From Bradyrhizobium sp. WSM3983 (GTDB lineage Bacteria; Pseudomonadota; Alphaproteobacteria; Rhizobiales; Xanthobacteraceae), in contig NZ_AXAY01000035.1 in assembly GCF_000473045.1 (NCBI RefSeq), positions 1 to 64,000 on the forward strand: 64,000 bases of DNA. The letters are read 5' to 3'. Positions 51,090 through 60,380 of this stretch are shown here, piece after piece (within the stretch, counting starts at the first letter, position 1; each line of letters begins with the position of its first letter). Made by a program: the position numbers and the translations under genes. The notes under the pieces were generated by a model that was given only the letters and a program-made list of their open reading frames with translations, had not been told where the DNA came from and did no database searches.

Positions 51090-53084
51090 ATGACCGGAGT
51101 AGCGAGCAGAATTATCGGGCAGTTGAGGAGTTGCCGGGGCTTTCGCGTTGGGTTGCGCGGCCAGATGGCACTGCTCGGGATTTCGGGAGTTGTTGTCACA
51201 GGTGCACTCTGCGCTGCCGCCCTGAACTACGCGAGCCTGGTCCAGAGCGAGACGAATGACAGCAACAAATTCAAAGGTCATGTCGCATCGCTGTCACAAA
51301 GCTTCCTGGTGTCACGACAAATCACGAACGACTTCCTGCGCAAGCCCAGCGAAATGACAATCACGAAGCATGCGAAGAGCCATGAGGAGCAGCTCGCAGA
51401 CCTGAGTTGGGTCGAAGCATTTGTGTCGGCTCTGCCCGACCACGACCCACGGAAGGAAGCGACCGCGTTGCGGTCCGTGATCAATCTCTATGCGACCCGC
51501 TTTCGAAACGTGGTCTCGGCGCAACGCAATCTCGGCTTCAACGAAGATGATGGATTTCAGGGCAAGCTGCGCAAGGCCGTGCACGCCATCGAGCAACGTC
51601 TGGCCGACCTGAACCAGTCACGCCTCACGATCCTGATGCTGACGATGCGCCGGCACGAGAAAGACTTCATCCTTCGTGGCGAAGACAAAGATGGGGATCA
51701 ACTGGCTGACAGGGAGGCGGAATTCGAAACCGCACTTGCTCAGGCGAGCCTACCTCCGGAGACGAGATCCCAACTGCTCGAGCTGATCCGCGCATACAAG
51801 TCGAGCTTTGTGTCCTTCATGGTGACGCAGCAGGCGCTGAGCGATCAGGCCGACGATCTCGAGCAAATCTACGACCGCATCAGCCCGGCGCTCGCAAAGA
51901 TCATGGCCGCCGCTGACATGCGCTCGCGGGCTGCGGAAATGCAAGCTGAACAAATTCAGCGGAAGCTGATTTGGCTGATCGGGTTTGCAACGTTGCTCGT
52001 TGGCCTGCTCGCGTTGCTGTTCGGACGGCGCGTCGCACAGACCGTCGCTTCGATGACGGCGGCCATGCGCCAGCTCGGCGAGGGTCGGTTCGACGTCGTG
52101 CTGCCAGGCCTTGGCCGTAAGGATGAACTTGGCGAGATGGCCGCAGCGGTCGAACTGTTCAAGCTGAAAGCGCGCGAGAAGGCGCAAGCCGAAATCGATG
52201 TCAAGGCTGAACAGGATCGTACCGCCGCCGAGCAGCGCAAAGCCGATATCGCTCGGCTCGCCGGCGAATTCGAAACCGCTGTGGGCAAGGTCATCGATAC
52301 GGTCTCCTCTGCCTCCTCAGATCTTGAAGCCTCCGCCCGCAGCCTTACCTGCACCGCTGATCACGGCCGGCAACTCTCAGTCGAAGTCGCCAGCTCATCG
52401 GAGCAAGCGTCTGCCAATGTTCAGCTTGTCGCGACAGCGACGGGCGAAATGGCGGCAACGATTGCCAACATCGGCCGGCAGGTCGAAGAGGCCGCCAATA
52501 TCGCGCGCGAAGCGGTCCGCAGGGCCGAACTCAGCGATCAGCGCATGGCCGGTTTGGCGGCTGCGGCGGACCGGATCGGCAGCGTGGTCCAGCTGATCGC
52601 CGCGATTGCGCGGCAGACCAATTTGCTCGCGCTGAACGCGGCAATTGAAGCTGCGCGCGCCGGCGATCTCGGCAGAGGTTTCGCAGTTGTCGCTGATGAA
52701 GTGAAGTCTCTCGCAACGCAAACGGCGCATGCGACCGTCGAGATCAGCGAGCACATTGACGGCATTCAGACGGCAACGACTGACTCGGTCGGCGCGATTG
52801 CCGATATCGGCGTCATTATCGGCCGCATTTCGGAGATCGCCGTGACCGTTGTCAACTCCATCGCGGAGCAGGGAGCAACAACCAAGAACATCGCGTCAAA
52901 TTTGCAGGAAGCGGCCGCCAGAACCAGTCAGGTGGCGGCGAGCGCCATTGAAGTAACCAACGGCGCAATGGATACAGGAGGGGCCTCGATGCAGGTGCTG
53001 ATGTCTGCCGAGCTTCTGTCTGGGGAAAGCGCTCGGCTGAGGCGCGAGCTCGGCAGCTTCCTCGGCAGGGTCCAGGCGGCTTAA
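51090..53084 (+). CDS. Methyl-accepting chemotaxis protein
   Basis: The product is 664 residues. TM1 is near 25-47 (MALLGISGVVVTGALCAAAL), then a long helical periplasmic region with MRRHEKDFILRGED, typical of HBM-type ligand domains. TM2 is near 291-312 (IWLIGFATLLVGLLALLFG), then HAMP (RQLGEGRFDVVLPGLGRKDELGEM) and the signalling domain with its hairpin tip NLLALNAAIEAARAG. No CheR/CheB-binding pentapeptide ends the protein. It senses an unknown small molecule at the inner membrane. It has no chemotaxis partners nearby. Confidence 0.93.
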   Translation: MTGVASRIIGQLRSCRGFRVGLRGQMALLGISGVVVTGALCAAALNYASLVQSETNDSNKFKGHVASLSQSFLVSRQITNDFLRKPSEMTITKHAKSHEEQLADLSWVEAFVSALPDHDPRKEATALRSVINLYATRFRNVVSAQRNLGFNEDDGFQGKLRKAVHAIEQRLADLNQSRLTILMLTMRRHEKDFILRGEDKDGDQLADREAEFETALAQASLPPETRSQLLELIRAYKSSFVSFMVTQQALSDQADDLEQIYDRISPALAKIMAAADMRSRAAEMQAEQIQRKLIWLIGFATLLVGLLALLFGRRVAQTVASMTAAMRQLGEGRFDVVLPGLGRKDELGEMAAAVELFKLKAREKAQAEIDVKAEQDRTAAEQRKADIARLAGEFETAVGKVIDTVSSASSDLEASARSLTCTADHGRQLSVEVASSSEQASANVQLVATATGEMAATIANIGRQVEEAANIAREAVRRAELSDQRMAGLAAAADRIGSVVQLIAAIARQTNLLALNAAIEAARAGDLGRGFAVVADEVKSLATQTAHATVEISEHIDGIQTATTDSVGAIADIGVIIGRISEIAVTVVNSIAEQGATTKNIASNLQEAAARTSQVAASAIEVTNGAMDTGGASMQVLMSAELLSGESARLRRELGSFLGRVQAA

Positions 53085-53261
53085 GCTGACATTTCAACGG
53101 CACGAGCCGCCGGAGCCGGAACATCGATGCGTTTTCGAAGACTACTCCAGCTGCTTTAAGGCAATGGTGCGGGCGAAAGCGTCTTCACGTGCGCGACCCG
53201 AGCCGTCGCGCCTCCTGTCCTCGGAGTACCCGCCTGCACAGGAGATGACACCTAGCTCCTC

Positions 53262-53456
53262 TCATCGTGATCCATGTTCCATGCTTGATCGCTCTTGCTC
53301 CAGAGCTTCCATACCGTTTCGATGCAGCCAAAGAAGCGCCCTTGCGAGCTGACGAAGATCGTTTCGGCTCGCACCAGCGGGCAGTCGCCGTGCGCGACGA
53401 AGAGCATCCGCAGCTTGCTTCTCCAAAAGCGATAGTTCCCGCTCTGTCATCGTCAC
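53262..53456 (-). CDS. Small conserved hypothetical protein
   Basis: The product is 64 residues starting MTMTERELSLLEKQAADALRR and including GASRNDLRQLARALLWLHRNG. Small helical proteins with this pattern are widespread in Bradyrhizobium, with no known function. It is cytoplasmic and has no cysteines. A longer frame on the same strand in another phase is a shadow. Confidence 0.65.
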   Translation of the reverse strand: MTMTERELSLLEKQAADALRRARRLPAGASRNDLRQLARALLWLHRNGMEALEQERSSMEHGSR

Positions 53457-54038
53457 TTGACCGATCTACACTCACTCATACCGCACGTTTGCTGAGTTGG
53501 CCCAACGGCACTCGTGCGCGGACTCGGACAGCAGTCGCAGATCTCAAGCATGCCGGCCTCTGCGCCCGCGCCATGTTTGCAGGCTAGGGTACGTTGACGA
53601 GTGGCATGGGCGCGGTCGGTCCCGGCTCGAAACCATCCTGGTGGCGGCCATGGACCGGCAGCGCAATTGCAAAGGTCACGAGCGGAATGATGGAGTCCAC
53701 GCATGGCAAAAAGCATACTCCGGTAGCAGTATCGGATTTATGAATCTCCTCGCACTCCGGAGTGTCTGAGAATCGGCGTGCAAACCTCGTGACCTCTAGA
53801 TCAGACGAGCATGTCGGGCCGCAGAGACAGACCGACTTAGGTTCGTCCTTCTGGATCCTCAACGCCCTCTTCGGTTGCAAAACGGCGCGCGGTCACCTCA
53901 GCGCGCTGGAAAGAAGCATGTCTTCCTGACAACAGCAGGAATAGTGCACACGATTCGAATAATCATTTATGCGTTCGTCGGTCAAACCGCGAGGGCAGCA
54001 ATGGGGCTCATGTTCTTCGCCGCAACGGAAAGCGATGT
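53457..54038. other. Stretch without a supported gene
   Basis: A 98-codon minus-strand frame (53584-53880) contains RIQKDEPKSVCLCGPTCSSDL and may be a real small protein, but it has no clear start signal. I see nothing else. Confidence 0.35.
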
Positions 54039-54137
54039 ATGCCCAATCACGACTTCGTCTCGGGTAGCCTCCTTGCACTGACCGCTGGTGGGGTTGCGCT
54101 GCTCTGCTCGAGCCTGCTTGCCTTGGCATTGATCTAA
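54039..54137 (+). CDS. Possible small membrane protein
   Basis: The product is 32 residues: MPNHDFVSGSL, then a hydrophobic stretch (LALTAGGVALLCSSLLALAL) to the end. GGAAAG lies about 8 bases upstream. It resembles short membrane microproteins annotated in rhizobia, but the frame is so short that chance is possible. Confidence 0.35.
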   Translation: MPNHDFVSGSLLALTAGGVALLCSSLLALALI

Positions 54138-54278
54138 AGCCAGTGCGCTGGTTGGTTACGTGCCTTGCGTTCGGGCGTCTTTTAATGCGAATCTGCCGGC
54201 GAACCCGGCCGGTCGGATGCCAATCACTATGGTTGGAACGGGACACCAAGTTCGTTGGATGTATACGGCGGAGGGGAA

Positions 54279-54524
54279 ATGATCAGATCGATGTTTGCAG
54301 CGTGTTTGTTGACTTGTTCCGTTGGTGCGGCGCAAGCGCAATACCTCGGTACGGGTTCTAACCCAAACAACCACGGCGTCTCGGGTTATACCCGCAGCAA
54401 TGGGACTTATGTGCAGCCGTACACGGCGACAAATCCGAATAGCACTCAGCGCGACAACTACGGCACCAGCGGCAACTACAACCCGAGCACTGGCACATTT
54501 GGCCATCGCTCGGCGCGGTATTGA
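54279..54524 (+). CDS. Small secreted protein, Gly/Asn/Tyr-rich
   Basis: The product is 81 residues from ATG 54279, with GGAGGGG 4 bases upstream. A signal peptide (MIRSMFAACLLTCSVGAAQAQ) is followed by a low-complexity mature part rich in Gly, Asn, Ser, Thr and Tyr (TGSNPNNHGVSGYTRSNGT, YGTSGNYNPSTGTFGHR). Similar periplasmic proteins are frequent in Bradyrhizobium, with unknown roles. It is followed 11 bases later by another small gene and may be co-transcribed with it. Confidence 0.65.
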   Translation: MIRSMFAACLLTCSVGAAQAQYLGTGSNPNNHGVSGYTRSNGTYVQPYTATNPNSTQRDNYGTSGNYNPSTGTFGHRSARY

Positions 54525-54535
54525 AAGTCGCCGCG

Positions 54536-54739
54536 ATGGCCAAGTCAACGCGTAACACCGGCAAGCCTTGGACGGCCCAGGACGTCCGGCAGCTCAAACA
54601 GCTGGCAAAAGGCAACACGCCCACGCGCGTTATCGGGCTCAAGCTCGGCCGGACCGAGACCGCAATCTACGGGAAGGCCTCATCGGAAGGCATCTCCCTT
54701 AGCCCCACAAACCAAAGCCCCTACAATCGCAAGAAGTGA
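54536..54739 (+). CDS. Small basic conserved protein (SANT/GcrA-like N-terminus)
   Basis: The product is 67 residues from ATG 54536 (MAKSTRNTGKPWTAQDVRQLKQLAKGN). The pattern W-T-x-D-V-x-x-L-K followed by TRVIGLKLGRTETAIYGKA is like the helix-turn-helix of Myb/SANT- or GcrA-like small proteins. This suggests DNA binding. It is well known as a small conserved protein in rhizobia, without an assigned function. It follows the secreted protein gene closely. Confidence 0.65.
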   Translation: MAKSTRNTGKPWTAQDVRQLKQLAKGNTPTRVIGLKLGRTETAIYGKASSEGISLSPTNQSPYNRKK

Positions 54740-54777
54740 GTGGCTATGCCGGTATGCCCCAGTGAGCGCGTTAAGTC

Positions 54778-55609
54778 GTGAAGCACCTGGGCCGTGCGGT
54801 AATGCCGAGGATGGGCCTGCACAAAACGGCTTCACGACTCGCTGGCGCTGCGACGGCGCTGCTGACCGGGATTGCCGTGGCAAACGCGGCCGATTGCTCT
54901 GGCAAGCATGCGCTTGGAACGTCGCGCGTGCTCGCTGTCGATGCAAAAACCTATCCCCCCGTCGGCCTAAAAAGCTTTGCGCAGACCTTGCCCTTAGCCG
55001 ACCATGAGATCGCTCTCACTTTCAATGACGGGCCGAGGCCCCCAAACACGCAGAAGGTGCTGGCCGCGCTCACGCAGGAGTACGTGCGGGCCACCTTCTT
55101 CCTCGTCGGCAAGTCTTCCGCCGAATTTCCCGAGCTTGCATATCGCTGCCGAGGGCCACACTGTCGCGCACCATAGTTGGTCGCATCCGATGATGTCTCA
55201 GATCAGCTTCGAGCAGGCGAAGGAAGACATCGATCGCGGAATCGCGGCCGATGAGATGGCGCTAAACGGCACGTCGACCAAAACGTCCTCAACGCCGTTC
55301 TTTCGCTTCCCCTATTTCGACTCGACGCCTGCGACGCTCGACCTCCTGCAGTCACGTGGCATCCTTGTCTTTGGCGCCGATCTTTGGGCGGCCGATTGGG
55401 AAAACATGACCCCGGAGCAGGAATTGAAGAAGATGATCGAGCAATTCGAGATCACCAAAAGGGGAATCATTCTGCTGCTCGATCCGCAGCCGCGGACGAC
55501 AGCTATGATGCCCACGTTCCTGCGCTACCTGCACGACCAAGGCTATCGGATCGTACACTTGGTGCCGGCTGCTGCCCCGGTTCAGACGCACGCCGACGGA
55601 GCTCATTGA
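54778..55609 (+). pseudogene. Polysaccharide deacetylase (NodB-homology domain), one frameshift
   Basis: From GTG 54778 the frame gives a signal-like N-terminus (LAGAATALLTGIAVANAADC), EIALTFNDGPRPPNTQKVL and ATFFLVGKSSAEFPELA, then stops at 55176. A shift near 55145 continues with AAEGHTVAHHSWSHP, FFRFPYFDST and GIILLLDPQPRTTAMMPTFL to 55609. This is one carbohydrate esterase 4 protein of about 275 residues split by a one-base change. Motif 1 reads TFND instead of TFDD, so the usual catalytic Asp is Asn. It is not the nodulation NodB itself, because it has a signal peptide. Confidence 0.75.
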
Positions 55610-55768
55610 TGGTGCGAGAGCGGCTCTGAGTTCCGGCTCCGGAATCGCGGGTTGCGTAGAGTGCGGCTGCGTCCGCTGCAAAACGGTGATTTCTTCGCAT
55701 CAGGCGCCATCGAGATCGCCATCGCCCCGCGACAATCGCCAGTCGCACAGGCCAGACGCCGTTCTCAA

Positions 55769-55797
55769 TTGGGACACTCGCAATTCAAATTGGTGCA
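55769..55797. repeat. IS21-family-like terminal repeat footprint, third, weaker copy
   Basis: TTGGGACA (55769-55776) and TTGGTGCA (55790-55797), with CTCGCAATTCAAA between them, echo the 5179-5208 element (CTCCCCAATTCAAC between its units). The repeat spacing is 21 bp. No transposase gene is adjacent. Confidence 0.3.
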
Positions 55798-56148
55798 GAC
55801 ATACTTGCCTAACTGAGCATTTTCTGACGCTCTGATGCAACGACCAGAAAGAGGAGGTCGAGCTTTCCTCCGGAGTGCTTCGGGCAGTTAGCCCCTCAGG
55901 AAACAACAACGCCGCTCGCTTGAAATGAGTGCGAGCGGCGTCGCTCCAGCCCCGGGAGGATGATGCAAAATCCCGGTAGCCGCTAAACTAGCATAACCTG
56001 TGCCAAAATACATGTTCTGAGGCGGGACACGCGCTGCGGCAGATGAGGACGCAATATCATAATCCGCGACCATAGTCCGCGCTCTGCGCCCAGTTGTCCT
56101 CGCGTGACAAGCAACGCTTGGAGCGGCATGGGGCCTGATGCGGAAGTG
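55798..56148. other. Non-coding stretch containing a strong hairpin
   Basis: I see no gene. ACGCCGCTCGC (55909-55919) and GCGAGCGGCGT (55931-55941) form an 11-bp stem with an 11-base loop. On the minus strand it is followed by TGTTGTTT. It could terminate the MocR gene transcript or be part of a small RNA. Confidence 0.5.
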
Positions 56149-57678
56149 CTATCGTTCACTCAGTGCACTGGCGAGGCGGGCAATACCGTGCCGGATCTGT
56201 CTTGCTTCAAGTGCTGCGTAGCCGAAAACAAACCCAGCTCGCCGTTTCGCGCTTCCTCGCCCATTCTCGTATAGTCCGGAAACAGGATAAATGCCGACGC
56301 CTTTGTGCCGGGCGTTTTGTGCGATTGCGTCTTCCTGCGCCGCATCGAGTTTCTTGAACCAGGCCACCACATGGAGCCCGGCCTCCGCGCCCTGCACTTC
56401 GATAGCCTCACCAAAATGTTCAGCGAGGGCCTCGAGCAAGGCCGAGCGGCGCTGCGCGTTCTTTCGCCGCAGCTTTCTCACGTGCCGCTCGTAGGCGCCC
56501 GAGTGTAGGAAGCTGGCCAGCGCCGCTTGCTCAAGCGTCGGCGAGTGCCGATCGGTCAAGCGCTTGGCCGTGCGGAATGCGTGGATGAGCTCTGGCGGAA
56601 CCACGACATACCCCAGACGCAGCAAGGGCGAGAGCGTCTTTGACAGCGTTCCGAGATAGATGACGTGAGCCGCCTCATCGAAGACATGCAAGGGCTGAAT
56701 GGGACCAATATCGTATCGGTACTCGCCGTCATAGTCGTCCTCGATGACATAGGCTCCCGCCTTATCGGCCCACTGCAGCAGTTGAGCACGACGCGATGCT
56801 GAGAGAACGTGACCTAACGGAAATTGATGTGAAGGCGTCACGTAGCAAAGCCGAGCCTTTTTGACATCCTTAAGGGCTTGTGTCTGCAATCCGTCTTCAT
56901 CGACCGGGACGAACTGAGGCGTGGCTCCGGAACTCTCAAAAACATGCCGGGCGGCCCAATAGCATGGCGTCTCGATCACGAAGCGATCGCCGGGATCGAG
57001 CAATATTCGCGAGCACAGATCCAGACCCTGCTGTGATCCGTTGACGATGATGATCTGCTCGACGCCGCAGCGCAGACTGCGCGCACGCCACAGATAAGCC
57101 TGCAGCGCTGTTCGCAGCTCCATTGATCCCTGCGGGTCCTGATAGCGCAGGCTGCGCGGACCAGACGCCGTCAGGACTTTCGTCAGAGCGCGCCGCCAGG
57201 TCAGGCTCGGGAAATCGGCAGCTGCAATATCGCCGTATCGAAAGTCGATCGGCAGGGCCTCGGTCGCGATCGGCGGTCCGGACAAGGCGAGGAGCCGTCG
57301 CCCGAACGCCGATAGACGCGCCGTTCTTGGCGCCTGCTTGCCGGCCGCCCGCGACAGGCGCCCCGATTGAAGCGCAGGCGCAACAAAGGCCCGACGTCCC
57401 TGCCGCGTCTCGATGAAGCCTTCCGCCAGAAGCTGCTCGTAGGCTGCCGTAATCGTGGTTCGTGAGGCTCCAAACTCGGCTGCGAGGGCGCGGGTCGAAG
57501 GAAGCTGGTCGCGCGGTCTGTAGACGCCATCCTCGATCTGGGCCTTCAATGCTTCATAAATTTGCCGCGCCCCATTTGGCTTATGGCACCGCTTTCCTGT
57601 CTCTGACTGGCCCACCAATACCGCTCCAAACTGGTCCTTCAAAGTGGCCTGTGTGCGGCCTAGATGGTCAGGCATCAA
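56149..57678 (-). CDS. MocR/PdxR-type GntR regulator with aminotransferase domain
   Basis: The product is 509 residues. An N-terminal GntR wHTH (residues about 38-105: RQIYEALKAQIEDGVYRP, QLPSTRALAAEFGASRTT) is followed by an aminotransferase class I-like domain. That domain includes GSQQGLDLCSRILLDPGD, YVIEDDYDGEYRYD and the PLP Lys in YLGTLSKTLSPLLRLGY. Such regulators sense PLP or amino compounds. The first 35 residues are unusual for the family, so the true start may be downstream. It is divergent from the PaiB-like gene, 39 bases away, and probably controls it and the LysE remnant. Confidence 0.9.
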   Translation of the reverse strand: MMPDHLGRTQATLKDQFGAVLVGQSETGKRCHKPNGARQIYEALKAQIEDGVYRPRDQLPSTRALAAEFGASRTTITAAYEQLLAEGFIETRQGRRAFVAPALQSGRLSRAAGKQAPRTARLSAFGRRLLALSGPPIATEALPIDFRYGDIAAADFPSLTWRRALTKVLTASGPRSLRYQDPQGSMELRTALQAYLWRARSLRCGVEQIIIVNGSQQGLDLCSRILLDPGDRFVIETPCYWAARHVFESSGATPQFVPVDEDGLQTQALKDVKKARLCYVTPSHQFPLGHVLSASRRAQLLQWADKAGAYVIEDDYDGEYRYDIGPIQPLHVFDEAAHVIYLGTLSKTLSPLLRLGYVVVPPELIHAFRTAKRLTDRHSPTLEQAALASFLHSGAYERHVRKLRRKNAQRRSALLEALAEHFGEAIEVQGAEAGLHVVAWFKKLDAAQEDAIAQNARHKGVGIYPVSGLYENGRGSAKRRAGFVFGYAALEARQIRHGIARLASALSER

Positions 57679-57717
57679 GATCCGATCGAGGTGTTCGGAT
57701 GCGGAGGAGTTCTAGCA

Positions 57718-58344
57718 ATGTATATGCCGCCAGCCTTTCGCGTCGAGGACATCGCCGAGATTCACCGGACCATGCGTGAGGCCCGCTCGGCAACCCTTGT
57801 CACTGCAACCGAAGAGGGGCTGGTCGGAACGCCGGTCCCGATGCTTCTCGACGAGACGGAGGGTGCGAATGGCACGCTTTACGCGCACGTGGCAAGGTCT
57901 AATCCACAGTGGAAGCTGCGGCCTTCCTGTGAGGCGATGGCCATCTTTGCGGGGCCTGAGGCTTATGTCACTCCGTCCTGGTACATGACGAAGCAGGAGA
58001 CGCACAAGGTCGTGCCAACGTGGAACTACGTTGCGGTACATGCCTACGGTGCGATCGAATTTTTCGACGATGCGGATCGGTTACTCGACATAGTGAGGCG
58101 ACTGACGGACCTGCACGAGCAATCGCAAAAGGACCGCTGGGCAGTCGCGGACGCTCCGGCTGATTTCATCCAAGCGCAGCTCAAGGCGATCGTCGGCCTG
58201 CGCATGCCGATCACAAGGTGCGACGCCAAACGGAAGGTGAGCCAGAACCGCAACGCAGCGGATCGCGCCGGCGTCATCGATGGATTGTCGAGGAGCGAGC
58301 GCCCTGAAGACCATATTGTGGCCGCTCTGATACCGAGAGGATGA
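57718..58344 (+). CDS. PaiB-like FMN-binding negative regulator family protein
   Basis: The product is 208 residues from ATG 57718 (MYMPPAFRVEDIAEIHRTM). The split-barrel FMN-binding motifs TLVTATEEGLVGTPVPMLLDE, YAHVARSNPQWK, PSWYMTKQETHKVVPTWNY and VHAYGAIEFFDD identify the PaiB family. Members were named as negative regulators of sporulation and protease genes in Bacillus; in rhizobia the role is unclear. It is divergent from the MocR gene and just upstream of the LysE remnant, a common three-gene arrangement. Confidence 0.88.
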   Translation: MYMPPAFRVEDIAEIHRTMREARSATLVTATEEGLVGTPVPMLLDETEGANGTLYAHVARSNPQWKLRPSCEAMAIFAGPEAYVTPSWYMTKQETHKVVPTWNYVAVHAYGAIEFFDDADRLLDIVRRLTDLHEQSQKDRWAVADAPADFIQAQLKAIVGLRMPITRCDAKRKVSQNRNAADRAGVIDGLSRSERPEDHIVAALIPRG

Positions 58345-58369
58345 GCTGGAGGCTGCCGGGATGGGGTGA

Positions 58370-58872
58370 ATGATCGTCGAATTTCGGGCGTTCCTGCTGT
58401 TCTTGGGAGCTGCGCGCCTGGTGGCGATCACACCAGAACCCGGGATGTTTTACGTTGCGGCACGAACGTTTACAGGTGGCCGTGCGCATGGTCTGGCATC
58501 GAGCTTTGGTACCGGTGTTGGAGTCTGGTGCATGTCATTGCCGGGGCGGTCGGGATCTCTGCGCTCGTTATGGCGAGTGCGGAAACCTTCACTCTGCTCA
58601 AGCTCGCCGGAGCTGTCTGTCTGATCTGGCTTGGCTTCAAGACATGGAACGAAGCCGAGATCGTCGACCCGATCGGAGTGGAGATAGCCGTGTCGGAGGG
58701 TATTTCGGCAAGACATTATTGTCGAAGCACTGAATCCGAAGTCGGCTGCATTCTTTCTCGCCTTCGCCCCGCAATTTATCGAACAACCGCCGATGTCGCC
58801 CGGCAGTTTGTCATCCTTGGGATCGTTTCAGTTGCGCTCAATACTGCTGCCGATGTGGTCGTGACCCATTAG
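58370..58872 (+). pseudogene. LysE/RhtB-family amino acid exporter, frameshifted and truncated
   Basis: The pieces are FLLFLGAARLVAITPEPGMFYVAA (frame 1, from 58370), then VIAGAVGISALVMASAETFTLLKLAGA and WLGFKTW (frame 2), then VEALNPKSAAFFLAFAPQFIEQP (frame 3), and last FVILGIVSVALNTAADVVV (back in frame 2). That is the order of a LysE exporter with at least three frameshifts. It ends at about 168 residues instead of about 205. The neighbouring MocR and PaiB genes are intact, so the exporter decayed alone. Confidence 0.75.
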
Positions 58873-59141
58873 GCGGCCAAAGCACGAGCGGGCCTGGCCA
58901 AGCGACCATCTGCCCTCGCCAAAATGCGACCAGTATCTGGTGCAGCTATGTGGACGCTGGGATCTTCACGTCGAGCTTCACTTCTTGTTGCGCGGCGGGC
59001 TGGTTGATCACCCTGGGGTCCATTCTGTCAGCTGCGGCCTGTCTTCCGACGTTGCAGCGCAATCTTTCGGCTGACCGCTCAGGAAAGACGACGCCATCTA
59101 TGAAGACCACGGCGTGCATACGTCGTTCGCCTCGGGTCGCG

Positions 59142-59441
59142 CTAGTCTGAAGGTAGTGGATGTGCAGCATGTGGGTGATCGGTCCGCTCCGTCGCGGTAA
59201 CGGCCGGTCGCCAACCGTCACACCCCGAACAGCTCGGACATGAGTCCTGAATCAGCCGAATGGCAAGCCGCGCTAGAGTTTTGGGATCTGTTTCGCCGCC
59301 CGCGGCGAGATTTAAGATCCTCTCGGCAAGGCATGCTTTTAAGGAAGACGTCCGCGCAGGTTCCGGTGCCATTTGGACAGCATCGTCCAGGACGCGCCGC
59401 AACACGGCACGCAAGTGAGCTTCTGAATTCGCAGCTGTCAT
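59142..59441 (-). CDS. Small hypothetical protein with C-terminal cysteines
   Basis: The product is 99 residues from ATG 59441 (MTAANSEAHLRAVLRRVLDDAVQM). A helical N-terminal half (ARTSSLKACLAERILNLAA, PKTLARLAIRLIQDSC) is followed by a CPSCSGC metal-binding-like motif. The composition is protein-like, and such small CxxC proteins occur in rhizobia. The last 30 residues look less natural and may follow a frameshift. Function is unknown. Confidence 0.45.
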   Translation of the reverse strand: MTAANSEAHLRAVLRRVLDDAVQMAPEPARTSSLKACLAERILNLAAGGETDPKTLARLAIRLIQDSCPSCSGCDGWRPAVTATERTDHPHAAHPLPSD

Positions 59442-60380
59442 GGGGCTCATCCAACGGATCAAATCTGTGCGCGTTGGCTTCGGCTCTCAGCCAGTGTTCC
59501 TGAGAAGATCCGTCGAAGCCCACCGTTCGATAATCCCGTGTCGTCTGGTGATTGGTGCAGTCGGCTTGGTTGCCGTCTCACCCGACACATACAAGAAACA
59601 TGTTTAGCGGAGGTGACACTGAACCCTTGGAATGCGATTTCTTTGTTGGGTTCGCTTTGTCCAGAACGAAGGCGAGAGGAGTTGTGTAACGACCGACCGA
59701 GTCTCGGTAGATCGTGCGGCCTGCAGCTCCGTTCAAGAGCGCGTGGTAGAGGTGATCAAGGAATCTCTCCGCGGCGATATGTTTCTGCGTAAACTATCCG
59801 AACCGGCGGAGTAACGTCGAATGCAAGCAGCTCGTTTGGGTAGGAGCGGCATCAGGCGGCGCTGAATCGGCAGCAGGGTCGTTTTCCAAGAACTGCTCAG
59901 AACCTCGTCGCACTTCAGCAGCAACGGCAAGCGCGTGCCTATCCCAGGTGGCGCGATGTGGCGAGCCGGGCTCGCAGGCCGCGCGTTTGATCGACAACGT
60001 CGTTCTGAACCGGAGACACAAGCCTGTGTGGGTAAAGCTAGTGCCGGAGACGAGCTCTACCACAACACCAAGGCGTCTTTTACAAGAGCGACCGTAGTCA
60101 GCTGTTGGTCGGTGCCCCGACTGACGCAGGAACGCATGACATGAGCCAGAGAAGCCAAGCCGAGCGCGCCGCGTCTGGCCGCGCGTTTCATGATGGAGAA
60201 TGTCGGGCCAGTCTGGACCGATCCAGGCTCGCTAGCGATGTAAAGCCCGCAAAGCTCGACCTCAGCGGATGGTGCAGGAGCTTGGCATCATGTGACGGCG
60301 TGGTATTTGGTCCGCTCAGCCAGATTGGGTTGGAGGTGAGAATGTCAGTCCGTCGGCAAACAGCTCTGACAGCCGGCCGG
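59442..60380. other. Stretch without a supported gene
   Basis: I see no gene I can name. A short + strand frame at 59632-59814 (SSVQERVVEVIKESLRGDM) resembles the start of an acyl-carrier protein but breaks off. The rest has only chance frames. Confidence 0.45.

Noticed and set aside
58946..59221. Minus-strand frame ending NQPAAQQEVKLDVKIPAST
   Set aside because: The C-terminal end looks plausible, but the start is unclear and no family is recognised. It is too weak to annotate.
59632..59814. Short frame resembling the start of an acyl-carrier protein (NodF-like)
   Set aside because: It lacks the DSL motif for the phosphopantetheine serine and stops after about 60 residues.
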